Assembly: GCA_019634165.1 (NCBI GenBank)
Contig: JAHQVT010000012.1
Coordinates: 243,528-307,527 of the forward strand
DNA: 64,000 nucleotides
Source of the DNA: Rhodospirillales bacterium
GTDB taxonomy: Bacteria > Pseudomonadota > Alphaproteobacteria > Rhodospirillales > Thalassospiraceae
Reading direction: 5' to 3'
Every line of letters starts with the position of its first letter. Positions within the stretch are counted from its first letter, which is position 1. Both the position numbers and the translations under genes were made by a program. A model generated the notes under the pieces. It ran no database searches. It was not told the DNA's origin and saw only the letters and a program-made list of their open reading frames with translations. Positions 34,920-43,859 of this stretch are shown one piece after another.

Positions 34920-37439
34920 ATGAAATCGGCTTTTATGTCGGCCTTTGCGACCGGGATGGTTTGGTGCGGGGTACTTGCGTTGGTGGCGTTTGGCGTCATG
35001 GTGAATGTGCCGCACGCAGTAGCACAGCAAACGCAAGCAAGCTCTTCTGAAGGCTACCCAATTTGCGGTGCGCTTAATCTGAAAACAGGCAAACTTACGC
35101 CAATTTGCAGATATGATAAGGCCGAATATATGGGCAAGGCGGTTGGGAAATGTCCAAGGGGATCGTTCTTTGATATTGGCACATGGTCCTGTTTTACCTG
35201 CCCGGCTGGCTATAATAGAACCGGGTTTGCGGTTGATACCCCCCAAGCCTGTTCCAAAGAAATTCGTCCCGAATACAAATACGCAAATCGGGTCGCGGGG
35301 CATAAAGCATGCCCTGCCGGTTCAGTTAAAGATGGCCGGAATGGCGGCGAATGTTGGGCATGCCCATCCGGATATAGCCGGACAATGTCTTCTGTGACGG
35401 AATGGGATGCCTGCGGCAAAGTTTTCGCAAGTCCGCGTTCGGCCGAATTTATTGACCGGGTCTGCCTAGAAGGGTCGTTTCCGGACCCGAATGGTGGTTG
35501 TTATACCTGTCCGACCGGGTTCCGTCGTACCGCTGCTGCGGTGACCGGTCATAACGCCTGTTTCCGCAATGAAAGTTTGGTGGCAGCAGTCAAAGAAGCT
35601 GCCCTGACATGTAAGGCAGATGAGCTGTTTGATTTCATCGATGGCGGTACGTGTTGGAAATGCCCTGTGAATTCTGTTCGTTCAGTCCTTGGGGTGAAAA
35701 CGGATGAGGCGTGCGAATACACCGATATGCGGTGGGAACCGGCCAAGCGGACCCCGAATGGTTTGTTCCGCGTCCCCGGTGGTCATGAAATCGCCGCCCA
35801 GGTCATCAAAGAGCGCACCCGGATTGATGCAGCGATCGAAAAAGCCCTCACGGCATACACGTATAACCAACAGCAGCGTGAGGACTACAAAAACGATACA
35901 TGGAACCTGATCGAGACAGCGCCTGAGACCTCTCCTATTCTGATGTCAGCCGTTTATGATCATGTTTTTGACCTTATTAGTGATGGCCCAAAGACCGATG
36001 CTGAACGGGACATTGTACGGTATTTGGCTAACTACGTTCAAGGATCTCGCCTTTTGGTGGCAGAGGAAATGAACCGTGTCTGGGAAAGCTGGACCCGTGG
36101 AATACAGATGCGAACCGGCCAACTCAGCAGTAGGAGTGCGGCGAACGTTTATAATACAGGAGTTCGTCCGCCCAATATGCAAACCACGCTCGGAGACATG
36201 ATGTTATTGTCGCCCGGTGCGTTGGTCGGGACCATGTTACACGGGGCGTCGCGTGCAGTTTTAGCGTCCGCTCAGATTGCCGATAAGGCAAAGGTTGTCA
36301 TGCTTAAAATTTTCCCGTACGCGACCAGAAAGTTGGGAACATCCGGCTTGGCAATGGCATCGGGTGGTGCCTCCGCTTCAGTTGGCGTGATGGCAGCACC
36401 TTTTGCAGTCCTGACGATTGCGACGATACTTGCGACGATCGCAACCGACATTGCCGTCGATCAGAATAAACAAAGCGCCATCGTTAAAGATGCACTGCAG
36501 ATTGCGAAGCGCCCGGTAATTTTGTCTCGGCTTTTACTGACCGAGGAAGGCCGGATTGAAGTTTCAAGCAATTGGGGCCTAATGACCCAAGAGCCGTTCA
36601 AGCCAAGGCCCCAAGTATGGGATGCGTTGATGTCGTCAACACCGATGTCAGCGCCAACCTCAATTCAGGAACTCATACTTTCCCAAACACAGTCTAATAT
36701 CCCGAATTTGGATAATTTTTCCATTGCTGTTGACGGTGTAACTATCCCTGCTAATGGCTCTTCACTTGCTGCGACATCTGCGATTTGGACCAAGGTCCCA
36801 GGCAAGGCTCAGGATGTGGCGATCGGTTCTGATGGCACGACCTATGCGATTGGAACGCCCAAGGGCAGAGGTGGGTTTAGGATATTTAAACGCGCCAAGA
36901 ACGCGACTGCTTGGACAAAGGTCAAAGGTGCCGCCGTTCGCATTGCGGTTGCCGGTACTCAGGCTTGGGTCGTGACCGATGATGGTCAGATTTTCTCGCA
37001 GAACGGCGCTGGATGGAAAAAAGTCACCGGCCCGGCCGCGCAGGATATCGGTGCCAGCGTCAAGGGCGTCTGGATTATCGACCTTAAGGGTAAAATCCAT
37101 AAGCGGTCGGGGAATGGTTGGCAGAATATTCCCGGAACGGCTTATCGGGTCGATATTGATCAGGATGGGCGCCCTTGGGTCGTCGACCTCAAGGGGCAGA
37201 TTTTCGTCCATAACGATAAAGAAAAATGGGTTAAGTTGCCGGGATCGGCCATTGACGTGGCCGCCGATGTGCCCGGCATGACACGGGTCATTGGCAAGGA
37301 CGGAAAAACCTACGTCTATAACATCGCAAAACGCAATTGGGATCGGATTTCGGAAGAAGCTGACTCAACGGCTATTGGTGCAGGTGGCGGCGAAGTCTGG
37401 CGGCTGACCAAGCAGTACGGCCTTTATCGATTGCAATAA
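34920..37439 (+). CDS. Exported Cys-rich, hairpin-containing protein with C-terminal tectonin-like propeller (copy A)
   Basis: An 839-residue protein; ATG 34920 follows GGGGAATTTCC. A signal peptide covers about 1-36. Residues 78-264 hold four Cys-rich repeats of 33-40 residues (C...FFDIGTWSCFTCPAGYNR type), like ephrin-receptor/GCC2 modules. Residues 280-430 are helical. Hydrophobic segments lie at about 431-452 and 474-512 (Ala/Gly-rich, then Leu/Ile-rich). The last about 220 residues are repeats of the type WTKVPGKAQDVAIGSDGTTY, a tectonin-like beta-propeller. No enzyme motif. It could be a surface adhesin or a membrane-inserting secreted protein; function unknown. Confidence 0.85.
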   Translation: MKSAFMSAFATGMVWCGVLALVAFGVMVNVPHAVAQQTQASSSEGYPICGALNLKTGKLTPICRYDKAEYMGKAVGKCPRGSFFDIGTWSCFTCPAGYNRTGFAVDTPQACSKEIRPEYKYANRVAGHKACPAGSVKDGRNGGECWACPSGYSRTMSSVTEWDACGKVFASPRSAEFIDRVCLEGSFPDPNGGCYTCPTGFRRTAAAVTGHNACFRNESLVAAVKEAALTCKADELFDFIDGGTCWKCPVNSVRSVLGVKTDEACEYTDMRWEPAKRTPNGLFRVPGGHEIAAQVIKERTRIDAAIEKALTAYTYNQQQREDYKNDTWNLIETAPETSPILMSAVYDHVFDLISDGPKTDAERDIVRYLANYVQGSRLLVAEEMNRVWESWTRGIQMRTGQLSSRSAANVYNTGVRPPNMQTTLGDMMLLSPGALVGTMLHGASRAVLASAQIADKAKVVMLKIFPYATRKLGTSGLAMASGGASASVGVMAAPFAVLTIATILATIATDIAVDQNKQSAIVKDALQIAKRPVILSRLLLTEEGRIEVSSNWGLMTQEPFKPRPQVWDALMSSTPMSAPTSIQELILSQTQSNIPNLDNFSIAVDGVTIPANGSSLAATSAIWTKVPGKAQDVAIGSDGTTYAIGTPKGRGGFRIFKRAKNATAWTKVKGAAVRIAVAGTQAWVVTDDGQIFSQNGAGWKKVTGPAAQDIGASVKGVWIIDLKGKIHKRSGNGWQNIPGTAYRVDIDQDGRPWVVDLKGQIFVHNDKEKWVKLPGSAIDVAADVPGMTRVIGKDGKTYVYNIAKRNWDRISEEADSTAIGAGGGEVWRLTKQYGLYRLQ

Positions 37440-37491
37440 TTCGACCGAGGTTCACCCATTAGATAAACGTGCTGTGTGACCAACAATCAAG

Positions 37492-37525
37492 TCCCCCGCT
37501 AAGATATATTGGCGGGGGATTTTTG
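37492..37525 (+). terminator. Terminator of module A
   Basis: An 8-bp GC-rich stem TCCCCCGC/GCGGGGGA with a 12-nt loop, followed by TTTTTG. Confidence 0.9.
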
Positions 37526-37666
37526 TATTCGGCTAATGATTTTCGAACCTGAACAGAACGCGTAAACCAAGGCATTGTCTGGTGATTGCGTCCCGGTCTT
37601 TGTTCTTTGCCTAGCCTGAAAATCAATCATGAATAGATTGCAGTGTTATTTGTTAGTATTGTTCAG

Positions 37667-37687
37667 TTATCTATCATTGATAGATAA
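37667..37687. promoter_or_regulatory. Palindrome upstream of regulator B
   Basis: TTATCTATC-att-GATAGATAA, a perfect 9-bp inverted repeat. An operator is likely by position; the binder is unknown. Confidence 0.45.
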
Positions 37688-37841
37688 AGTGAATTAATTG
37701 CGATGTTCTAAAGGTTGCGATCATTGGTTGCCGTATTCCTATAGGATGTCGGGGTATGCCATGGACCGAAAATTTCAATGGCCATAGCAAACTTGTCCAT
37801 GGAATGGAGGTTTGTTTGGGGAATATACATTGGGGATGGCA

Positions 37842-38822
37842 ATGACCCATCTGCAAAACCATACGATTCTATCTTCGACTGATTTAGACGAGGTTCGCGA
37901 GTCTATCGTGAGTTTGGCCGCTCGGCATGATCTGGATATCATCGGGTGCAATACGGAATTTAATGCCAGCCTTGCCGCAGTGGAATGTGGTGACCTCAGT
38001 CTGATGCATGTGACTTTTGGTAAAACGAGACTTAGCGTGACCTCTTCTGAGGAAGACCCCGACGGGTTGCTTTTATACATGGTGACCAGTGGTTCTGGTG
38101 TCGCGCAACATTGCGGAAAAGAAGTCGAATTTTCGTCCAGTCAGGGCTTTATGCGTGATTTGGCAGCCCCGATCAGCGCCATTGAAGATAACTTCAGCGC
38201 ATTCGTACTTCGTTTATCCAAGGAAAAATTGAAAAACCACGCGCGTTCTTTGGTTGGCGAAGACGTCGACATTATGAGATTAAGCTTTGAGACTGCGGTT
38301 GGTTCCAGCGCCCCCGGTTGGGATGTTTTTCGCAAGACGGTTCACTATGTGACGGAAACGCTGGATGGACCCTTGCGCGAGCTGAACAATCCGATTGTTA
38401 CAACACAGATGGAAGACATCTTGTTGACGCAGTGTCTAAGCCTGTTGCCAAACAGCTATCAGGACATGATGAACGGCCATGCCGTCACAGAGGTTGTCCC
38501 GTATTATATTAAACGTGCGCGTGATTACATTCACGCCCATGCGGACAAGACACTGAAGCTTGCCGATATCTCCGCGGTCGCTGGATGCGGATATCGCTCC
38601 GTACAAAAGGGGTTCATTAAGGCTTATGGAATGTCCCCGATGGCCTATTTACGCATTGTCCGGTTGAAGCACATCCGGGCAATTTTTCTGACAGGTCTGA
38701 ACGGAAATGCGATCTCGGATGTGGCAAAACAGTGGGGCTTTACTCATATGGGACATTTTGCCAAGTGCTACTATCAGGAATTCGGCGAACTTCCCTCCGA
38801 GACAATTCGCAAACACTTGTAA
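37842..38822 (+). CDS. AraC-family regulator, module copy B
   Basis: A 326-residue paralogue of the gene at 33505. ATG 37842 is chosen over upstream starts because it aligns with the paralogue (HLQNHTILSSTDLDEVRES against FLRNHTVLSSKDLDEVRES). The sensor half carries LLLYMVTSGSGVAQHCGKEV; the HTH has YIHAHADKTLKLADISAVAG, CGYRSVQKGFIKAYGMSPMA and WGFTHMGHFAKCYYQEFGEL. The two recognition regions are close, so cross-regulation is possible. A direct repeat follows its stop. Confidence 0.9.
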   Translation: MTHLQNHTILSSTDLDEVRESIVSLAARHDLDIIGCNTEFNASLAAVECGDLSLMHVTFGKTRLSVTSSEEDPDGLLLYMVTSGSGVAQHCGKEVEFSSSQGFMRDLAAPISAIEDNFSAFVLRLSKEKLKNHARSLVGEDVDIMRLSFETAVGSSAPGWDVFRKTVHYVTETLDGPLRELNNPIVTTQMEDILLTQCLSLLPNSYQDMMNGHAVTEVVPYYIKRARDYIHAHADKTLKLADISAVAGCGYRSVQKGFIKAYGMSPMAYLRIVRLKHIRAIFLTGLNGNAISDVAKQWGFTHMGHFAKCYYQEFGELPSETIRKHL

Positions 38823-39265
38823 AGTATCGCTACAATATCCGAAAAACGACAGCAATATCCCAAAAGCGTCACAAACGTATTCTGACGTTTGATTACATGT
38901 ATCTTTATCGCGGCTTCTGCTCAATTCTCCCGGCGGGGTTGAGCCGTCTTGCCTGCTTTGGCAGATATGGCGGATAATGGGGCACGATTTTACTGAATGG
39001 AAAGCTTGACGATCAACAGGGGCTTTTCCATCTGAAGGGAATACAGGCGTTGACCGTAGCTCTGCAAAGAGACTTGGTGTTTCGCTGATCATCGGCCTTC
39101 AGGCAGGCATTTCGAATTTCATGATCATCTCTGCTCCAACGCAGCCCAAGGGACCGTTCCCTTGGCTATTTGTGTAGTGACATTTATGCAATGACCTTGG
39201 CGGTCTTGACGGCACGTTCGTCGCATATGTCTCGGAACAAGTATTGTTTGGCCGAGGGATAACCC
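38823..39265. other. Leader region of exported tectonin-like protein B
   Basis: A 443-bp gap with the direct-repeat operator (38836-38875) and, at 39146-39165, an 8-bp hairpin CCAAGGGA-ccgt-TCCCTTGG about 100 bases before the start. It has no T-run, so it may be a leader structure instead of a terminator. Confidence 0.5.
38836..38875 (+). promoter_or_regulatory. 20-nt-period direct repeat, copy B
   Basis: Units begin at 38836 and 38856 (TATCCGAAAAACGACAGCAA, TATCCCAAAAGCGTCACAAA). The following CGT..TTCTG is also shared with copy A. Confidence 0.7.
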
Positions 39266-41728
39266 ATGAGAACCTGTTTCTGTTTCAAGTCTGCCTGCAA
39301 AATGTGGCGAGCCTTGCTTATTCCAATTGTATTTGCCGTTGGAATTCTAGCAGGCACATCTGATGTCGTCGCGCAGCAAACGCAAGCAAACTTTTCCGAG
39401 CCAGGATACGCAATTTGCGGCGCCGTGGACTTGCGCACAAACACCCTTTTGGAACCCTGTGGTTTTACCAAGGCGACCAAAACCGGCAAGGCCGTTGGAA
39501 AGTGCCCGACAGGATCATTCTTTGATATCGGGACTTGGTCCTGTTTTTCATGCCCAAGCGGATACAACAGAACCGGTTTTGCGGTTGATACACCCATGGC
39601 GTGTTCAAAGACAGTTCGGGCCGAATACAAATACGCAACCCGCATTGGCGGACACAAATCCTGTCCCTCAGGGTCATTCCATGACCCGCGCAATGGCGGA
39701 GAATGTTGGTCCTGCCCGTCCGGATTTGGTCGTACCTTGTCACCCGTGGATGCGTGGGATGCATGTGGCAAGTTTGGCAAATCGGCCCGTAGTGCAGAAT
39801 TCATCGAGAGGGTTTGCCCAGAAGGATCGATTATCGACCCCAATGGCAGTTGCTATACTTGTCCTAACGGGTTCCGCCGAACGGCCGCTGCGGTAACTGC
39901 AAACAATGCCTGTTTCCGCAATGAAAGTTTGCTGCCGGCTGAAAAAACGGCCGCATTGACATGCAAAGCCGGGGAACATTTCGATTTTGCTGATGACGGA
40001 ACATGCTGGTCATGCCCCGAAGCATCGGTAAGGTCCGCTTTTGACGTCAGGAGTGACCAAGCCTGTGAATACACAAATATGCGCTGGAACGCGGCGACGC
40101 GGACGCCGAACGGACTGTTCGCTCTGCCAGGAGCGCATGAAATTGTCGCCGAGGTCATAACAGAGCGTAGTCGAATTGACGGGGCGATTGAAAAGTTCGT
40201 CACGGATACGAAGATGAACACAAGGGAGGCCAAGAAGTATCGGGCCGGGGTTTGGAATCAAATCCGTGAGGAGCCGGAGGCCTCTCCGGAGCTGAAAGGT
40301 GCTGTCTACGATCACCTATATGAGGTTATCAAGCGTGGCGCCCAAACCAAGCCTGAACGGGATATGGTCAACTACTTGACAGCCTATGTTCAGGACTCAC
40401 GCAAGCTGTCGGCGTCAGAGATGAGTAATGTGTGGGAGAGCTGGCAGCGCGGCAGAGAGGCCTGGCGGAGATCGCGCGGGAATAATCTGGCAGCGGCATA
40501 TGATACCGGCGTTAAACCGCCTGACCTGCGCACAGCAGTTCAACAGGTCATGCATCTGGGGCCTGCTGCCGGTGTCACATTGGCCTTTCTTGGAAGCGCA
40601 GTGGCTGAGTCCACGTCGTCTGCATTCGCCCAGCTTGTTTCTAAATTTGCCCTGCAAATCCTGCCGTATCGTGCCAAAGATGTTGCTGGCGTTGCGACGA
40701 GTACCGCCGGCGTCGCAGGGGTGGCAGCGGGCCCACTGATAATCTTGACTACCGCATCTGTTGTGGCGTCCTTTGCGACGGATATTGCGCTGGAGCAGAA
40801 CAAGCAGGAATCGATCGTTAACGATGCGCTCGCCGTGGCGCAGCGTCCGGTAGATATTGCTCGTCTGCTTAAAACGGATGACGGCCGGAACGAAGTTGCG
40901 GGCAATTGGGCATTGATGACCCAGGAGCCAATCAAGCCACATGCTAAAGCCTGGGCAACTTTGATGCCGCCGGTATCATCGGGTGGCATGGATATTCCGA
41001 GCATAACTCTGGAGGGCGAACGTGTTGTGGTGGGACAAGACACCGCACTAGAGGCTGGTGGTGCGACGACCTGGGAACTCGTTCCCGGAGACGCCACCGA
41101 CGTTGCGATCGGCACGGACGGAACAACATATGTGATCGGTGTTGGTAAACCAGACAGCGGCGGGTATCCAATTTATAAACGCGCCAAGTCCGACAAAAAT
41201 TGGACCAAACTGTCGGGGACGGCAAGCCGGGTTGCTGTTTCAGACACGGTAGCCTGGGTTGTGAACGACAAGGGGCAAATCTATACCCAGTCCGGTTCCA
41301 AGTGGCGACGCGTTCCCGGTCCGGCTGCACAGGATATCGGTGCAAGCGCCAAGGGGGTCTGGATCACCGCCGTCAATGGCGGCATCCATGTGCGTAACGG
41401 AAACAAGTGGCAAAAGGTTGCCGGAGAAGCTCAGCGCATCGACATTGACCAGAATGGCCGACCATGGGTCGTGAACAAACAGGGCAATATTTATGTGCAT
41501 AGCAACGAGAGGAAATGGCTGAAGCAGCCCGGTACTGCCGTCGATATTGCGGTTGATATTCCGGGCAAGGCGGTCGTCGTTGGCAAGAATGGCAAAACCT
41601 ATTTGTTTAATGGCACCAAACGCGACTGGGATTTGATTGCAGAGGAGACGGATTCTGGTGCCGTCGGTGCCGGTGGCGAGCAAGTATGGCGTCTTACTGC
41701 AAACAACAAAATCTATCGTATGCGCTAA
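39266..41728 (+). CDS. Exported Cys-rich, hairpin-containing protein with C-terminal tectonin-like propeller (copy B)
   Basis: An 820-residue paralogue of copy A, starting at ATG 39266 after CGAGGG. The same order is seen: signal peptide (about 1-36, ending VVAQQ), four Cys-rich repeats (about 79-262), a helical part, a hydrophobic Ala/Gly/Val stretch (about 455-500, ending FATDIALEQNKQ), and a propeller (about 600-820; WTKLSGTASRVAVSDTVAWV, GKWQKV-type repeats). The Cys spacing and the segment NWALMTQEPIKP are strongly conserved, but N- and propeller-entry regions have diverged. The duplication is therefore not recent. Confidence 0.85.
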   Translation: MRTCFCFKSACKMWRALLIPIVFAVGILAGTSDVVAQQTQANFSEPGYAICGAVDLRTNTLLEPCGFTKATKTGKAVGKCPTGSFFDIGTWSCFSCPSGYNRTGFAVDTPMACSKTVRAEYKYATRIGGHKSCPSGSFHDPRNGGECWSCPSGFGRTLSPVDAWDACGKFGKSARSAEFIERVCPEGSIIDPNGSCYTCPNGFRRTAAAVTANNACFRNESLLPAEKTAALTCKAGEHFDFADDGTCWSCPEASVRSAFDVRSDQACEYTNMRWNAATRTPNGLFALPGAHEIVAEVITERSRIDGAIEKFVTDTKMNTREAKKYRAGVWNQIREEPEASPELKGAVYDHLYEVIKRGAQTKPERDMVNYLTAYVQDSRKLSASEMSNVWESWQRGREAWRRSRGNNLAAAYDTGVKPPDLRTAVQQVMHLGPAAGVTLAFLGSAVAESTSSAFAQLVSKFALQILPYRAKDVAGVATSTAGVAGVAAGPLIILTTASVVASFATDIALEQNKQESIVNDALAVAQRPVDIARLLKTDDGRNEVAGNWALMTQEPIKPHAKAWATLMPPVSSGGMDIPSITLEGERVVVGQDTALEAGGATTWELVPGDATDVAIGTDGTTYVIGVGKPDSGGYPIYKRAKSDKNWTKLSGTASRVAVSDTVAWVVNDKGQIYTQSGSKWRRVPGPAAQDIGASAKGVWITAVNGGIHVRNGNKWQKVAGEAQRIDIDQNGRPWVVNKQGNIYVHSNERKWLKQPGTAVDIAVDIPGKAVVVGKNGKTYLFNGTKRDWDLIAEETDSGAVGAGGEQVWRLTANNKIYRMR

Positions 41729-41729
41729 G

Positions 41730-41776
41730 GCATAAGGGGCTAAGGAAACTTCAGCCCCTTATGCTTTGGATATTGT
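41730..41776 (+). terminator. Terminator of module B
   Basis: A perfect 12-bp stem GCATAAGGGGCT/AGCCCCTTATGC with an 11-nt loop, followed by TTTGGATATTG. Confidence 0.85.
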
Positions 41777-41849
41777 TTTTAAGGTTGGCTGCATTTTTTG
41801 GGGAAAGTGGCATTTGGTTCAAATAAGTAAAAAATTCAAGTGGGAGCCT

Positions 41850-43820
41850 ATGCTTAGAACATCTTTCAAAGGCACTTTGGTGCTGTCAACCTTGCTGGTT
41901 GCCGGATGTCAGACAGGAGGTTTGATGTCCGGAGGTTCGCTGGGCGGGAGCGGATCACCATCTGAGGCGGGCTATATTGCACAAAAACCTGTTTTTACAA
42001 GTTCCATTGTCCAAAACGATGCTGTTCAGGAGCTGGTGCGCGAAAGCATTCGGGCGTTGGAAGCCCGGAAAATGGATGAAGCATCACGCTTGATCAATTT
42101 GGCCTTGAAGCTTGATATCACCAACCCGGATTTGCAGTTTTTCAATGGACTGACCTACCATCTGATGGGGGTTCAGGGGGATGCCAGCAAGTTTGAACTG
42201 GCGGAACAAGGCTATAAGCAAGCACTGAAATTCGATCCGGGTAACTTGGCAGCAAATTATCAATTGGGTCTTTTGTATATGGACCAACGGCGCTATGGCC
42301 TGGCACAGGGCTATTTTGCCGCCGTGGCCCTGCATCGCGGAGATGACCCGGCCGTGCTTTATAGTCTGGCTTCGGCATCATATTATGCGCGTGACCCGAA
42401 AACGTCCGAGGCGGCATTAAAGCGTCTGATAGCTGTCGCGCCGGAAGCACAACAACAACCAGAAGTGTTGAAAGCCGCGGCGTTATCTTTGGCGGCTATG
42501 GATGACCGTGAAGGTGCGGCGGCATTCGTCTCGGCCTATCGCGATGCCGTTTTGGGATCGGAAAACATCACCTATCTGGAACGTCGTGTTCGCGGCTGGC
42601 AGTCATTCTATGACAGCGATGCCAAAGTTTTGATGGCTCAGTATAGCAGTGATCCATATGGCGGTGACCCTTATGGTAGTGCCCCCTACGGTGGCAATCC
42701 ATACGGCTCAAGTAGTGATCCCTATACAAGCGATCCCTATAGTTCTGCCGCCGATCCCTATGCTTCTCAGCAACAGGATGCATATGGTGCGGTTGCTCCG
42801 CAAGCAGGCGGTGCAGAACAAGGCTTTGCTGATTCAAGCATGGTCGTTGTTGATGTCGTTTTGATTGGCACACAGGAAGATGTGCGTCACTCGCGGGGTG
42901 TCAATCTGTTGAACGGATTGCAATTGCAGTTCGGTGATCCGTTGACCGGGGCAACGGGCTTTGGCTATGAAAGCACACGAACCAAGGATTATTTAAATAC
43001 CGGGTTGGAGCAAAGCACCCAAACGCTGACCCGCGCCATTAGTATTCCGGCGGTGACATATTCCTTGAACATTGCCAATTCTGCCGATGCCAATAATCAG
43101 GTTTTGGCCAAGCCAAGTTTGGTGGCACAAGCGGGGCAAACATCTGAATTTTTCTCAGGCACTGAAATTCTTGCTGCTGCGGTTTCGGGCGGAAATGGCG
43201 ACAGTGTTTCGGTCCAAAAGGAGGTCGGTGTAAAGCTTGCGGTGACGCCGGAAATTTTGCCTGATGATATGATCCGTTTGCATGTCGTCGCAGAACGCAC
43301 CTTCCTGACCGATCCTTCTAATTCAGTTGTATTTGAATTTCGCCTCGACACCACCAAGACCAATGTTAACTCAACCGTGACGATGAAGTTCGGCGAGACA
43401 TTGGTACTTGGTGGATTGAGTGAACGCGAAACATCCAAGTCAGCCGATGGTGTGCCGGGGTTGATGGATGTGCCGATCCTTAATCTTTTATTCTCGCAGC
43501 GTGTTGAACGTGAGTTCGAACGTTCGGTCTTGATCTTGATGACACCCCGTCGTCCGCAATACGCCCGCCGGGCACAAGAGGACCGTGATATCGCGATCGA
43601 AGAAATGTCGGATTTGGAACGCGATATCGAACGTTTCCAGCAGCGCCACAAGGATTGGTTTACGCCGCGTGCGACCTTTAGCGAAGTCATGGAAAAGCTG
43701 CAAGGACGTGAATTCTTTGAAGAATTCAGAAACGGGGATGTGAAAGTTCAGTCTTGGCAAAATAACGCTGATGGGCAGCAACATATTGCGATGGTGCGTG
43801 ACCGGCTGCTGAATAAGTAA
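41850..43820 (+). CDS. TPR-secretin fusion lipoprotein
   Basis: A 656-residue protein; ATG 41850 gives a lipoprotein signal with lipobox LVAGC (Cys20). Residues about 55-245 are TPR-like helices (AEQGYKQALKFDPGNLAANY). Residues 266-305 are a DPYGG/DPY repeat linker. From about 330 to 575 comes a secretin (GspD/PilQ family) domain: QVLAKPSLVAQAGQTSEFFS, LPDDMIRLHVVAERTF, FGETLVLGGLSERET, GVPGLMDVPILNLLFSQ and SVLILMTPRR. A charged helical tail ends it. It should form an outer-membrane ring; the TPR part may replace a separate pilotin. No ATPase or pseudopilin genes are adjacent. Confidence 0.88.
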   Translation: MLRTSFKGTLVLSTLLVAGCQTGGLMSGGSLGGSGSPSEAGYIAQKPVFTSSIVQNDAVQELVRESIRALEARKMDEASRLINLALKLDITNPDLQFFNGLTYHLMGVQGDASKFELAEQGYKQALKFDPGNLAANYQLGLLYMDQRRYGLAQGYFAAVALHRGDDPAVLYSLASASYYARDPKTSEAALKRLIAVAPEAQQQPEVLKAAALSLAAMDDREGAAAFVSAYRDAVLGSENITYLERRVRGWQSFYDSDAKVLMAQYSSDPYGGDPYGSAPYGGNPYGSSSDPYTSDPYSSAADPYASQQQDAYGAVAPQAGGAEQGFADSSMVVVDVVLIGTQEDVRHSRGVNLLNGLQLQFGDPLTGATGFGYESTRTKDYLNTGLEQSTQTLTRAISIPAVTYSLNIANSADANNQVLAKPSLVAQAGQTSEFFSGTEILAAAVSGGNGDSVSVQKEVGVKLAVTPEILPDDMIRLHVVAERTFLTDPSNSVVFEFRLDTTKTNVNSTVTMKFGETLVLGGLSERETSKSADGVPGLMDVPILNLLFSQRVEREFERSVLILMTPRRPQYARRAQEDRDIAIEEMSDLERDIERFQQRHKDWFTPRATFSEVMEKLQGREFFEEFRNGDVKVQSWQNNADGQQHIAMVRDRLLNK

Positions 43821-43859
43821 CGATTTTTGTTTTCAGAAACTATGGTGCGAGGTCGTCCA

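Larger units (their letters stand above)
37440..37841. other. Intergenic region before the second AraC-type gene
   Basis: A 402-bp gap with the terminator of module A (37492-37525) and a perfect palindrome (37667-37687) about 155 bases upstream of regulator B. No ORF supported. Confidence 0.55.

Noticed and set aside
34701-35303. 200-codon minus-strand frame
   Set aside because: It is the shadow of the leader and Cys-rich N-terminus of the exported protein; the Cys/Pro pattern explains the open frame.
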